Part shown: positions 1 to 10,729 of the stretch, piece after piece
Layout: every line of letters starts with the position of its first letter
How positions within the stretch are numbered: the stretch's first letter is position 1
DNA from: Norana najaformis
Lineage: Eukaryota > Annelida > Clitellata > Crassiclitellata > Hormogastridae
Reading direction: 5' to 3'
Length of the DNA: 64,000 bases
Assembly: GCA_964023275.1 (NCBI GenBank)
Contig: OZ029917.1
Location: 30,394,005-30,458,004 of the forward strand
Notes under the pieces: model-generated
What the model was told of the DNA's origin: nothing
Seen by the model: only the letters and a program-made list of their open reading frames with translations
Database searches by the model: none
Translations under genes and position numbers: made by a program

Positions 1-450
1 TGAAAGTGATAACAGTGTAATTTGGCGGTGGTTTGGTTGGAAAATAGATGGAAGCAGCAACGGCAAGATGATCAGAAAGATAAGTTTCCTTAGTTGAGAT
101 ATCTTGAATTAAGTTACAATCAGATCTTGTCACTAGGAGATCAAGGTGTGACCTTTAGCGTGTGTTGGCAAGGTTATGTGCTGCTTTAGATCAAAAGAAG
201 TCAAGAGCTCATGAAAGGTAGTAGAAATAGGATTATCTGAATCGACATGAATGTTAAAGTCACCTGTTATGACTAGTTCAGTTGGAGATGAGATTAAAGC
301 CTCTAAAAGAGCTTGAAATTCATGAAAGAAATCTGTTAAAGAAAGTGATGGAGGACGATATATATTTAAGAGTGTAACGTGCTTGTTGCCCGAGTTTAGA
401 GTGGCAATGAGAGCTTCAAAAGACTACCAGTGAGCCTTCCTCCACTCTAA
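1..450 (-). mobile_element. LINE endonuclease fragment (L2/CR1-like)
   Basis: Read on the minus strand, the segment encodes part of an AP-type endonuclease of a non-LTR retrotransposon. Motifs in order are LNIYRPPSLS, VITGDFNIHVDS and SDHLAVAAS, which are hallmark blocks of this fold. One single-base frame break lies in the HTLDLLVT block. It is truncated by the window edge, so a longer element may lie to the left. Decayed and not functional. Confidence 0.8.
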
Positions 451-880
451 GGTTGTAATTAAAAATTTTGAGGCCCAAACTAACATGGCTGGCAGTCTTC
501 AGGTTCTCTTGTGCCAGTGAGTCGCTGTAGTGATTATCCTGTATTATGTTTTAATTCTTATAGAGTTGCATAGTTAAGCTGTGTAAATATATATTAGCAA
601 TAAGAGGCTGTTTACAGTGTTGGCTTGTGTGCGTTTAGTATATGTGTTTAGTATATTAGTTTATGTGTATGTATATAGATTGGCCAGTATTTAATTAAAC
701 TTATATAATTTAAACGTGGCCAGCATTACTAGGAAACAATAAAAAGAACGGGATTATGGTAGAGAATAAAAAGCAGTGAACCAACATGGAAGGTTTGAAG
801 TCAACGGTTGCTATAACCACCCAGAACCTCGTAATCAACACTGGCCTATGCTTTCATTAAATTATTCAGTTACAAGATAT
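451..880. other. No gene recognised
   Basis: AT-rich sequence. I see no open frame of interest and no clear repeat boundary; it may be decayed LINE untranslated sequence. Confidence 0.4.
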
Positions 881-1520
881 CCAACATCAGGCTAAAATTC
901 TTTGGTATTCCACTATCAGATGGCTTTACATCTCCTTATCACTCCCCATCTACTTTTGTTTCTCTTACTCCTGCAACCTTGGGTGAAATCCAGTAACTCA
1001 TTTTCTCATCTCCTTACAAGCAGTGCCTCCTAGATGCAATTCCAACTCACCTTCTCTAAAGCTGTTTTGATGTTCTTTTTGCCATTAATCAGTTGGTCGC
1101 TTGCTGGTGGCTCCTTCTGATCATGTTTCTCTTGTGCAATAGTCCACCCTTTGTTGAAGAAACCATCATTGGATACTGGCACTATGTCAAACTACCAACC
1201 AGTCTTAAACTTGAATTTTATTTCTAAACTTGTTGAACGTGTTGTTATATGTTGCCTTGAAGCATACATGTCTTCAGACTCCTTACTACTCCCTTTCCAG
1301 TCAGCATATTGCAACTTCTGCTCCACTGAGGTAGCTTTTCTCTGTCCACAATTACATTATCTGCTCCATGGGCAATGGCAAAGTAACTGCTCTTGCTCTT
1401 CTTGGCCTATCTGCCGCCTGCAACACTGTTGACTATGCCATCTTGCTCCATTGCCTTGGGCACTGGTTTGGTATACCAGGTCTTGTCCATGGGTTTAACG
1501 ACATTTTATGGCAACTAAAG
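881..1520 (+). mobile_element. LINE reverse transcriptase fragment, left part
   Basis: The plus strand encodes the start of an L2/CR1-like reverse transcriptase: PLLKKPSLDTG, YQPVLNLNFISKLVERVV and PFQSAY, with many frame changes. The coding similarity runs out near 1520. A piece from the next part of the same domain resumes near 5469, and TATACCAGGTCT occurs on both sides (1472-1483, 5469-5480), so the two may be one LINE split by about 4 kb of inserted DNA. Confidence 0.7.
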
Positions 1521-1863
1521 CCGTTGACGTCTTCGACATGAAAATGTTGTTGACGTTGTCCATAAGTTCATTTCTTTCTTCTTATCGTTTCCTTTAAGAT
1601 TTTTGTTTCCTTAGGTAATGTATGTATTTTTTTTTAACTGATTGCAGCACGACATGGCTGAGAGACCAAATGCAGGCAAAGGGGGTTTTGTTGACTGGTT
1701 AATGGCACCTTTGTCGACTTCTTGTTGGTTTTCTTCTTGTTGGAAAAGTATCCACTGTCCATTACGGCTCTTATGTGTCCATTAAGGGTCTTCTCAGTTG
1801 CTATAAAGCCTTTTTTTCAATATCTGATTTATATATTTTCTGTAATTTTTGTCTTTTCACTGG
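1521..1863. other. Spacer left of minisatellite
   Basis: No gene seen. Bases about 1785-1857 (GGTCTTCTCAGTTGCTATAAA and the following T-rich stretch) are repeated in diverged form at about 2100-2170, so the minisatellite is framed by two copies of one short segment. Confidence 0.5.
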
Positions 1864-2110
1864 CCATTTTGACTCTTTTGTAGCCATCAGGCTCTTTTGT
1901 CGCCATGAGGCTCTTTTGTGGCCATTGGGTTCTTTTTTGCCATGAGGCTCTTTTGTGGCCATCGGGCTCTTTTTTGGCCATCAGGCTCTTTTGTGGCCAT
2001 AAGGCCCTTTTGTGGCCGTTAAGGTTCTTTTGTGGCCGTCAGGCTCTTTTGTGGCCGTCAAGGCTCTTTTGTGGCCATCAAGGCTTTTTTGTGGCCATTT
2101 AGGCTCTTCT
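1864..2110. repeat. Minisatellite, about 19-20 bp unit
   Basis: About twelve tandem copies of a unit close to GGCTCTTTTGTGGCCATCA, varying by a base or two in length and sequence. The short open frames here (residues such as LFCGH and LLWPS repeated) follow from the repeat and are not a gene. Confidence 0.9.
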
Positions 2111-2229
2111 CAGTTGGCATAAAGGCTTTTTTAGCGTATTTATATATTTTCGGTAATTTTTTGGTGTTTTGTTTTTCATTCTTTTTTTCCTTTTTTTCTT
2201 TTTTTCACAAAATTCAAATGAAATAAAAT

Positions 2230-2826
2230 ATATTTAACGAAATCAACAAAGACTATATACAAATTAGGTAGGTGCAACAATTACAGGGAGCCAATGTTTA
2301 CAGACAATACCATTTACTACTAAGATGGTGGTGTCCTAACAAAGTGGTATAGCCATGTGTATTTTATCAAGTAAAATGACTTAATGTTACAAAAGGTAAA
2401 ATTGATAAACATACAGAAATGTGAGTTTGGCACACAGGCCCATGTCGTGTAAAAGACATAACATTATCTTTAATAATTATACACTAATAAAGTGATGTTT
2501 TAGGCCCGATAACAGGTTTGTACTTGTACTATAAATTTAATGTATAATCCATCAGTAAGCACCGGTATTTATAAGTGAATTCTAAACAACTGTTTAGGAG
2601 AGATTTAAAAATTATTATTATTATTGAAAAGTAAGTTCTAGGCCCATATAACAGATCATTTCACCATTAAAACAGAACAATATTTTTACATATATACATA
2701 CAGAAAATTTTCAGATAAATATTTAAACAGGCTAAACATATTAATTACAGAATTAGTTTTATTTACATCACAAATGTTTTGTCAGGGAGAATATCACACA
2801 TACAATCGAAAAATATTTACAGATTA
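2230..2826. other. No gene recognised
   Basis: AT-rich. It ends with ATATTTACAGATTA (2813-2826), which recurs at 5455-5468 on the other side of the transposon. Confidence 0.4.
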
Positions 2827-2950
2827 CACTGGCCAACACATAATTTGTTGCCTCAAATGTTAGAACTGTTTCTGGGTATATTTGACCTGCTGATTCCAGA
2901 AAAGGCACCAGTTTTCTCCCAGCAGGTCTAGTTTTCGAGATATAGAACAT
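2827..2950. repeat. Left terminal inverted repeat, copy 1
   Basis: Starts CACTGGCCAACA. Matching blocks are found in the same order on the opposite strand at 5330-5452. Imperfect. Confidence 0.8.
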
Positions 2951-3190
2951 TATGCCATATACCAGTCCTTGCCTCTGCTCGCCCATAAAACATAAGGCTA
3001 TAGCTATAATTATGCAGTGCTCAATTTATTATGTGATACACTAAATAAACATAATAATACAAATACTTAAAAGAAAATGGTAGTACCTGAAACTGTACTT
3101 ATATGATACCAAACAGAACAAGTTTGTTATAAAAATTTCAAGTCATTCGACACCGAAGAAGCTCCTTTTGTACGATTTCCGAGTGTGGCA

Positions 3191-4846
3191 TCAGCCAGAA
3201 CAATCGCGCATAATATTCCAGCAATAGTCTGCCATCATGTGTGCATCCCATCTTCCTTGATATCGATTTTCCATTGTTTTGATGTCTTGGTGAAATCTTT
3301 CACCTTGCTCTTCGCTGAAGTCACCAAGATTCTCTGGAAAGCGATCTAAGTGACTGTGGAGATAATGGACTTTAATGCTCATGTTGCAGCCAAGCTTGTT
3401 GAAATGAAGAAGCATATCCTCTACTAGTTGTGCATAATTGTCTGCCTTCTTGTTGCCAAGAAAATTTTTAGTTACAAGAACAAAGGAAGACCAGGCACAA
3501 GATTCGATTTCATTCATTGATGGTATGAAAAGTGGGTCATTCATAAGTTGCCTGATCTGTGGACCATCGAAGATTCCAGCCTTCAATTTTTCCATTGTAA
3601 TTCCTGGTAACTTGTGTACTATGTATTCGAAGCATGAACCTTCTTTATTCAAAGCCCTGACAAATTGTTTCACCAGGCCTAGCTTTATATGTAGTGGTGG
3701 CAGTATGATCCTATCTCGTGCCACCAAAGATTCCTTGATTACATTTTGAGCTCCAACCACCATGTCTTTCCTCGAAGGCCAATCTTTTCTTGTCCAATGT
3801 TCATGCTTGGCTCTACTGTCCCAAAGACACAAAAAGCAGGGATACTTTGTGTAGCCACTTTGTTGACCAAGGAGGAAATTTACCATCTTCAAGTCTACAC
3901 AAATTACCCATTGATGTTCTTTGTATTTTATCTTTTCCAGTACTAAAGAGATGGCATTGTACTCTTCTTTCATCCTGGTGGAGTGACCGATTGGAATAGA
4001 ACCAAATTTGTTGCCGTTATTTAAAAGCACACATTTCAGACTACGTTTTGAACTGTCGATAAAAAGACGCCACTCATCTGGGCTGTAATCCGACAGACCA
4101 ATTTTCTTCAATAAGTTGCTGATGTCATTACAGAATACTAGGTTGTTGTCTTCGGTAAAGAATGGCAGCAAATCCTTTTCTCTGTTTCTATAAATTGTAA
4201 TTTTCGTTCCAGGCTGAAGTGCATTCTTTTCCTTTAGTCTGGACGCAAGCAATTCAGAGGACTCTTTGGAAAGATTTAAGTCCCTGATCAGATCACTCAA
4301 CTCTTTTTGGTCAAAACGTTCACTGTGTGAAGTTGATTGGAAATCACTGTCACTGCCCCCACTTTCTTCACTTTCGTCATCTTGTCCGATATTGGACATG
4401 CAAGTGTCATCGTCTGAGAGCTGAGGTAGTTCGCGAAAAGGTGGAACTGGTACAATATCCGAATGCGGAACAGGTCTCCTGGCTGAAGGTATATCAGGGT
4501 AAGACAACTTGTGACGATTATTTCGATTGATGCCTATGATATTAACCATACAAAAGTAACAGTCGTCGAAGTGGTTTATCTGTTCCCTCCAAACCATCGG
4601 TACACCAAATTTCAGGCAGCTTCTCTTTCCAATTGTCCAGTGGCGCAATTGTTCAATACAAGTTTTGCATACTGTATGAGGAGCCCATTGCTTATCTTGA
4701 TCTCCAAGTTTGACACCAAAATAAACCTACATATGCTCTTTTTACAAACTCAGAAATCGGTTTCCTGTTTGCTTTTAGTGTGTATTCCCCACAAATGTAG
4801 CAGAATATGTCTGGATGGTTAATGCAGCTCCGTCTGGAAGTAGCCA
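3191..4846 (-). pseudogene. Transposon protein, copy 1, lightly broken
   Basis: Minus-strand relative of the intact 563-residue protein at 46487-48178. The natural start is probably the ATG at 4846 (MATSRRSC), followed by a Cys-x2-Cys block (CYICGEYTL). One single-base insertion near 4718 shifts the frame before GVKLGDQDKQWAPH; from 4648 on there is one open frame of 485 residues. Conserved blocks in order are [73 protein letters not shown] and GERFHQDI. It ends soon after YCWNIMRDC at a TGA, about 15 residues earlier than copy 2, so the C-terminus is also damaged. Known family: multicopy uncharacterised invertebrate proteins. Inferred role: transposase. Confidence 0.85.
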
Positions 4847-5004
4847 TAACCTTAAGGATGTTCGCATCTGAGGAATTAAATGACTAACCTAAAAAATAGT
4901 AAGAACATGTAGTTATTTAATGCTCACATTCACAGATTGTTCTTGCGACCAACTCTTAATATGCCCTAAGACGACTGCGGCTGCTCTAGCTTTCAGGAGG
5001 CGGT

Positions 5005-5034
5005 TTATATAGGCTATAAATGCTGACTTCAGCA
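5005..5034 (-). promoter_or_regulatory. TATA box and palindrome of transposon copy 1
   Basis: On the minus strand a TGCTGA-AG-TCAGCA palindrome (5034-5021) is followed by TATATAA (5011-5005), about 160 bp before the ATG at 4846. The same order is found in copy 2. Confidence 0.55.
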
Positions 5035-5329
5035 TAATCTATTTACATAGTTCGAAACCATGAAACGCTGTATAAGCACAAATAAATTCTAAATGAGGCC
5101 ATGAATTTAGTGCTGAGTAAGCTGTAGGCTACGGAATAGTTATTTCGTTGAATCAGCAATATCTCAGCACGCGGCAAGATATGCTGATTTTACATTATAA
5201 GGATGTAGGCATTATATGAATCAGCAAGAATTATAATTAGCCATAAATAAAGCTTATTATGACATTTTAGTTTTGCCAAAGACATCGTTTAAAGAGTGGA
5301 CTGGGTTTTCTTTACAAAATCGACGATAT

Positions 5330-5452
5330 CTCAGAAACTAGACCTGATGCACTCAATCCAATGACATTTTCTGAATCAGCGCCCAAAATTACCCCAAGAA
5401 CAGGTCTAAAACCGAAGGCAACAAGAAAAAATTTTTTTTCTGTTGGCCAGTG
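5330..5452. repeat. Right terminal inverted repeat, copy 1
   Basis: Ends TGTTGGCCAGTG. It is the reverse complement of the left end with mismatches and short indels. Confidence 0.8.
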
Positions 5453-5468
5453 TTATATTTACAGATTA

Positions 5469-6615
5469 TATACCAGGTCTGGTTCAAATCATATCTTGCC
5501 TCTCATACTTAATCTGTCTACATCAGTGGAGCAATGTCAGACCAGATACCTGTGGAGTCCCTCGGCCCCTTACTTTCTTCTTTTACACCATTCCATTAAG
5601 TGTTTTAATGAGTCTGATCTTAATGCTGATGATAGTCACCTCTGCATTTCCATCAATAGTTCCTCTTTTTCCAGCTTTCTCACTCTATTATCTAATGTCT
5701 GTATCCCAAGTTCAGTTTTGGATGGAAGAATATGGATTGTTCTTAAACTCATCCTAAGCTGAGTTTCTCCTTTTTGGAGCTTCACTGCAACTGAATAAAT
5801 TTAACTCTTTGAATTTGCTCCATCTAGGTATATCTGTCATACAATGCAGCTGTTCATCCCACAATTTGGGTGTGTTTGACTCCAACCTGTCATTCAGTGA
5901 ACACATTAATTCTATATGTAGGTCTGCACATTACCACATCCGTGATATCCGTTGGATTAGGCACTACATGCTTTGGTTTGCTTGCCCTGGTCTCCAGCTG
6001 TCTTGACTACTGCTGCTCGCTTCTTACTGGCATTTCTAAAGCTAATTGAAACTTCAGAGTCCAAAATACATTGGCAAGAGCTATCACTGAAACTCCAAAA
6101 TATGAGCATATATCACTAATCCTAAAATCGTTGCATTGGTTGCCCATAGAAAAGCACAGATTGTTCAAGACTGGACTAATTGTATACAAGACTACATTTA
6201 AGTCAACCTCAATATCTTCAGTTTTCTTCACCCTGTACTGACTCCCAAGACTTGTCTCTACTCAACCAGGTCTTTTGGCTGTCTAAATCTGACTATTCCA
6301 TGAACAAGAACAGCGCTCAGCAGGCATGCCTTTTCTATCACTGGCCCTGGACTGTTGAACGCTCCCAGCAAATATTCACTTAGCAGTCTGTGTTGATCTT
6401 CAGGTCTCAGCTAGAAACACCTCTTCCTGGAGTCATTTCCTCCATAGGCTGTCTCTATGTGTTTTGGATTCCCTTCTTGGCTTTTCAACCATACTCGCCA
6501 TGGATTTTGGCTTGCACAATGATTTTGCTTAGCAGCAACCATCAACTGATGCCTTGAGCATTATTCCAGTGGTGCTATTGAAGTTCTTAGATTATTATTA
6601 TTATTGTTATTATGA
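5469..6615 (+). mobile_element. LINE reverse transcriptase fragment, right part, with 3' tail
   Basis: Plus-strand remnant of the reverse transcriptase fingers/palm (IPGLVQ, LNADDSHL, which matches the YADD region), thumb (NLGVFDSNLSFSEHINSI) and C-terminal region (HIRDIRWIRHYML), with many stops. It ends in an ATT microsatellite (about 6593-6614) typical of this LINE's 3' tail. Bases 5812-6153 are duplicated at 7150-7472. Confidence 0.8.
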
Positions 6616-6639
6616 AACAAATCTATTGTAAATAATTAT

Positions 6640-7000
6640 CTGTTATGGTTCTGTGTGTTTTGAGGTTGACTGTATGCCTATTCTGTCTGGGGACTAAGGG
6701 GGGCTCTGAATGCCCACCATTGCCTGTCATCGCAACACCAATTGTGTGAGCAACAGCTGATCCAACATTGACACCTGCAGCAGTTGCGGCCTTTTGTGCG
6801 AAGAGATCTGGGTGCCTTGGTTGGCCAAGACCAGCTGTTGCTGGTGCAGCTGGAGCTGCTGGTGGCTTCCAGGCTGGCATGCTGGAAACTGGTCGACTAG
6901 GTCCTATGGTTCTTAATACTTCGCATAACCCGGCTTCAAGTGCACTTCTGAACTTTGTAAGTAGGGCATTAAAAATTTTTAGTTGTATTGTATTGTGCAC
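6640..7000 (-). pseudogene. CHCHD2/CHCHD10-like fragment
   Basis: The minus strand encodes [29 protein letters not shown] and [18 protein letters not shown], then [12 protein letters not shown]. This matches the N-terminal half of the mitochondrial CHCHD2/10 proteins (Pro/Ala-rich region, then QPGLMAQMATTAAG, VGSAVGHTLG). In the intact family this is the targeting and hydrophobic segment. The C-terminal twin CX9C helix domain is missing, and the frame runs on into unrelated residues to a stop near 6623. Upstream, TTACAAAG just before the homology could be a splice acceptor, so this may be a lone exon copy and not a retrocopy. It sits between two copies of one LINE segment, on the opposite strand. 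I call it a non-functional fragment; a real exon with missing partners cannot be excluded. Confidence 0.7.
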
Positions 7001-7141
7001 CTCCAAATTTTGTGGTCTTGTCTTTAAGCGCAGTGGTGAAGAAGCAACCCTGAGTCAGTGGTCGTGTAAGTGTAGAACATTCTGCCGGCGTTTCTTCGAT
7101 GGATCGCGAGGACTTCCGGTATGGATTGGATGAACATCCAG

Positions 7142-7472
7142 CACCTCCAATTTGCTCCATCTAGGTATATCTGTCATACAATGCAGCTGTTCATCCCACA
7201 ATTTGGGTGTGTTTGACTCCAACCTGTCATTCAGTGGACACATTAATTCTGTATGTAGGTCTGGTGATATCCGTTGGATTAGGGTGCCTTGGTTTGCTTG
7301 CCCTGGTCTCCAGCTGTCTTGACTACTGCTGCTCACTTCTTACTGGCATTTCTAAAGCTAATTGATGAAGCTTCAGAGTCCAGAATACATTGGCAAGAGC
7401 TATCACTGAAACTCCAAAATATGAGCATATATCACTAATCCTAAAATCGTTGCACTGGTTGCCCATAGAAAA
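7142..7472 (+). mobile_element. Duplicate of LINE segment 5812-6153
   Basis: Near-identical to 5812-6153 (from TTTGCTCCATCTAGGTATAT to CATTGGTTGCCCATAGAAAA), with a few small deletions and substitutions. The high identity compared with the decay of the LINE itself means a later local duplication. Confidence 0.85.
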
Positions 7473-7790
7473 GTCTTGTCAATTTTCTCAGCTGTATTGA
7501 ATCCAGAGCAAAGCAAAGTTGTTGTAACCTTCTGAATTGAAACAAGCATGTCCAAGAAGTTGCAGCTATTTAGGGTTTAAAGAGATGGTTGAGTTGTGCA
7601 TGACTTCAAGGTCACAGTGGAGGATGAGGGAGTAAAGAGGAGGAAGTCGTGAGTGAGAGGTTTGTGGACTGTGGCAGCTTGGAGGTATGGTCAAACAAGA
7701 TGAGCTCAGATTTGTCACAGTTAAGTTTGAGGTACATAGATAGATTCTACAACATAATGTCATCTGTGCAGGCACAGTTTCTTGGTAGCA
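7473..7790 (-). mobile_element. LINE reverse transcriptase scrap
   Basis: The minus strand reads YLKLNCDKSELILFDHTSKL and neighbouring residues, the block after the YADD motif in L2/CR1-like elements. Short and broken. Confidence 0.6.
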
Positions 7791-7860
7791 TTTGTGATTT
7801 TATTTAGCGACATCATAAATTTTTAATAACAAACTCAATGCAATGATTTCTATGTTTTAG

Positions 7861-7914
7861 CATTGAATGACACTGTACGTCAGGGTGTGCATTATCCAGT
7901 AATTTGTGGCTTAG
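7861..7914 (+). CDS. Candidate exon, unassigned host gene
   Basis: 54 nt open between a T-rich acceptor (TATGTTTTAG) and a consensus donor (GTAAGT). In the open frame it reads LNDTVRQGVHYPVICGL and ends in phase 1. No family recognised. It may belong to the same plus-strand gene as the exons at 13.7, 17.2 and 21.4 kb, but no link is visible. Confidence 0.4.
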
Positions 7915-8047
7915 GTAAGTTGCAATTAAAAATATTGAAATCAGCATAATGCCATCTAAGAACTCTATAAACTTTTGTTTTAAATTAACCAGTTTAGAGC
8001 CTGTTTTATTGCTCAACTTTTCATCCTTATTTAAAATGGCATTTCAG

Positions 8048-8107
8048 TTGTATTAACAAGTGATGACTCAGTTCTTCTCATATATTTAGATAACTTTTCT
8101 CTCCTAG
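8048..8107 (+). CDS. Candidate exon, unassigned host gene
   Basis: 60 nt after ATTTCAG. Read in the phase left by the exon at 7861-7914 it is open (VVLTSDDSVLLIYLDNFSLL) and again ends in phase 1. The donor GTTGTT is weak, which lowers confidence. Confidence 0.3.
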
Positions 8108-8159
8108 GTTGTTTTCTTAAGATACGTAGTTCTTCTAAACTGCATTGGAGTTTGTGCAG

Positions 8160-8218
8160 TTTTGAAGGTTACTCAGACACCATTAATCATCAAAGCCAGG
8201 TTGCCATTTTCTTTGAAG
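8160..8218 (+). CDS. Candidate exon, unassigned host gene
   Basis: 59 nt after TTTGTGCAG, phase-compatible with the previous candidate, reading VLKVTQTPLIIKARLPFSLK. The donor GTTGAA is weak. Three short candidate exons with matching phases in 360 bp is suggestive only. Confidence 0.3.
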
Positions 8219-8655
8219 GTTGAATGCAACCAACTTCACTCTGTACCATTTGGAAAATATCAAGCTCAGACTTATGTGTCATCTTTGACAGGAAAATCAG
8301 AGATTTGTTGATGCAGTGCAAGCCAGAGTCTGGTATGGACAGAGACATGATGAACCAGGTGGCATGAGGCATGTAAAAACGTGGCATATTGTGTCATCGG
8401 TCCAGGGAGTTCCAGACACTGAATGTAACCATGCCGAAGCCTAACTCAGCTGCTGATGAACTTTTCATTCTTATTGAACTTTAACATCATTTAGGCTGGC
8501 AAGGGAGTACCTTCAAGAGCTTTTTAGAAGGTGTTATATAAGTGTCTAAGTATATACATCCAAGCTTCTTTCTTACTTATCAGATTTCTAAGCTACATGT
8601 GGGTTTAAATATGATATTAGTGTCAAGGGTTTAATGATGTTTCATACTACAATGG
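8219..8655. other. No gene recognised
   Basis: No clear coding signal. Minus-strand open frame 8190-8387 has no recognisable motif. Confidence 0.3.
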
Positions 8656-8768
8656 TTCATCCCAGAATGATTCACTTTGCAACTTCATCCCAGAATGATT
8701 CACTTTGCAACTTCATCCCAGAATGATTCACTTTGCAACTTCATCCCAGAATGATTCACTTTGCAACT
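8656..8768. repeat. Tandem repeat, 28-29 bp unit, four copies
   Basis: Four virtually identical copies of a unit starting TTCATCCCAGAATGATTCAC. The near-perfect identity indicates recent expansion. Confidence 0.95.
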
Positions 8769-9500
8769 CATCATTCCAATGGGATGCCATGTAAATCAAT
8801 TCCAACATGAAATCCTGATTCCTGAACATTGCATGATTAGTTCATAAGACAAATGGCATTGGATACCAATGTCTTGCCGAGATGCCATATGTGGTCTGGG
8901 CAAGCATAATTACAGTAAAAGTTGCCCCATGTTGAATTGAATAAGTAAGAAAGTAAATAAGCTTATGCGCCAGATGGGGCAACAGTCTGTAGCTTTCATA
9001 CAGCTCGTGTATTTTCTCCGTTTTTACTTAATATGTAGCTTATTCCTAGTTCTTCTTTGCACCATTGTTCTGCATTTTTTACGCGTGTTAGCCTGCGAGA
9101 TTTTCGATTACTCTCTGCCTTATTCCGTGCTAAATTTTGTCATGTTTTTCGAAGCTACCGTGGAAGCAGGTGTGGATTTGAATCATATGACCCACTCATG
9201 TGACCAAGTCAGCGAGAATTTGATTCGTACAACTTATGTGACCAACTGCTAAGTCTCCGTTGGCTGGGGCCTCCGCTGACCCATTTCACATGTGTACGCA
9301 TCAAGTCACTAATAACCACCAGAGCCAGTGTACGTGGATGCAGGGGCGGCAAGCAGCGTCGCCCAACACCGACATACACCAAGAGTGAGGATACTGGCAT
9401 TGCCGTCATCTCAGGCAACTGCCCTGTACATTATCCACCCGAGTGCCGACGACAGACGACGAACATTGCCTCATCTGTTAGAGTGTCGAGTATGCACAAA
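8769..9500. other. No gene recognised
   Basis: Contains a 95-residue plus-strand frame (8965-9252) with a hydrophobic run (FLRFYLICSLFLVLLCTIVL), with no family recognised and no promoter or splice context that I can support. Confidence 0.3.
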
Positions 9501-9510
9501 CACAACCTTG

Positions 9511-10715
9511 TCACCTTGTGCTGTCAGCTCTTTGAGCTCTAGCGACCGTCATGATCAATCTTCTCCATTTCTTTCTTTCCAATGTCGCGTCCCTTAGTTG
9601 TGCCAAGTTCATTCCAGTTGCTTTGTGTATCTTGTCCATCCATTTTTTCCTTGGTCTCCCTTGTTTTCTCTTTCCCTCTCCACAAGCCAGCATCATTTCT
9701 TTTTCCAATCCATCTGATCTCATAACATGTCCAAAGAACCTCAGCTTTGATTTTAGCACTGTTTGTTGTAACGTCTCATCTTGCTCAATTCCAATCGCCT
9801 TGCGTACCCATTCATTAGTCCTTTTCTCCGTCCATGATGTTCTCAGCATCTTCCTCCATATCCACATTTCACAAGCATTGATTTTTTTCTCTATTTTCTT
9901 GGTCATTGTCCACGTCTCACTGCCGTATGTTACTGTTGGTATAATCAAGGCCCTCACCAATCTTTTTTTCGTGTCTGTGCTTACATGTTTGTCTTTCCAT
10001 ATTTTTTCTAGTCCATTCATTGCGGCTTTTCCAATCGCCACCCTTCGGTTTATTTCCATATCGCACTTTCCTTCTCTTTCTACTACTGATCCCAAGAATG
10101 TAAAGCTTGTTACCGTCTCTAATTCCTCTCCATCCACCATAAAACTGCCCTCCTCAGCTGTTGTCATGATCTTCATTTTCTTTATATTGAAGTATAGTCC
10201 TGCTTTCTCGCTCTCTCTCTTCAGCCTTCTTATCAGTTCTACCAGATCTGTTTTTTTACCTGCTAATGGTGTTGTGTCATCTGCGTATCTCAGATTATTC
10301 AGTGTTCTTCCCGCTATCTTTACTCCCTCTTTTGCTCCATCCATTTCCGCCATCCTCATTATCCTTTCTGCATATAGGTTAAATAGGAATGGGGACAGAA
10401 TGCATCCCTGCCTCACTCCTTTCTTTATTTTGATTCTTTCGGTATCTCCAAATTCAGTTCTTATTACCGCAGTCTGTTCTTCGTACAATCCCTTAAGAAG
10501 TTGTATCAAGTGCCTTGGTATTCCCATTTCTATTAAGGTTTTCCACATCAACTCATGATCAATGCAATCGAATGCCTTACTATAGTCAATGAAGCATATG
10601 TATAATTTTTGTCCATACTCCTTTTGTCTCTCCATTATCCACCGCATGTTGGCGATATGATCACGAGTTCCGCGGGATTTCCTAAATCCTGCTTGGTTAT
10701 CTGGAAGCTCCCTCT
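9511..10715 (-). mobile_element. LINE reverse transcriptase, RTE-like, largely open
   Basis: The minus strand has a 378-residue open frame and continues upstream to about 10715 (LPDNQAGFRKSRGTRDHI). It shows the RT palm blocks IDYSKAFDCIDHE, GVRQGCILSPFLFNLYAE and RYADDTTPLAG, then YGSETWTMTKK, the FGHVMRSD block and a C-terminal GRPRKKWMDKIH, as in the elements often labelled craniofacial development protein 2-like. The endonuclease half is missing, so the copy is truncated at 10715, where a plus-strand LINE begins. Open over most of its length, so relatively young. Confidence 0.85.
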
Positions 10716-10729
10716 CTCAAACACAACAC

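Larger units (their letters stand above)
2827..5452 (-). mobile_element. DNA transposon, CACTGG-ended family, copy 1
   Basis: A 2.6-kb element bounded by CACTGGCCAACA at the left and its exact reverse complement TGTTGGCCAGTG at the right. The inner ends also match as inverted repeats over about 125 bp, for example GTTGCCT, GCTGATTC.AGAAAA and CAGGTCTAGTTT, which appear in the same order at both ends. It carries one minus-strand gene (3191-4846) with a TATA box upstream. The flanks share the 14-mer ATATTTACAGATTA: on the left it touches the element, and on the right it starts 2 bp away. This could be a target duplication. The second copy at 46038-48389 has the same termini, gene and promoter layout. 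What is seen is an inverted-repeat element with its own gene; that the protein is the transposase is inference. Confidence 0.85.

Noticed and set aside
8965-9252. 95-residue hydrophobic plus-strand frame as a membrane protein
   Set aside because: No homology recognised, no promoter or splice context, and no sign of constraint.
9551-10558. 335-residue plus-strand frame
   Set aside because: Antisense shadow of the LINE reverse transcriptase on the minus strand; hydrophobic and Ser-rich without motifs.
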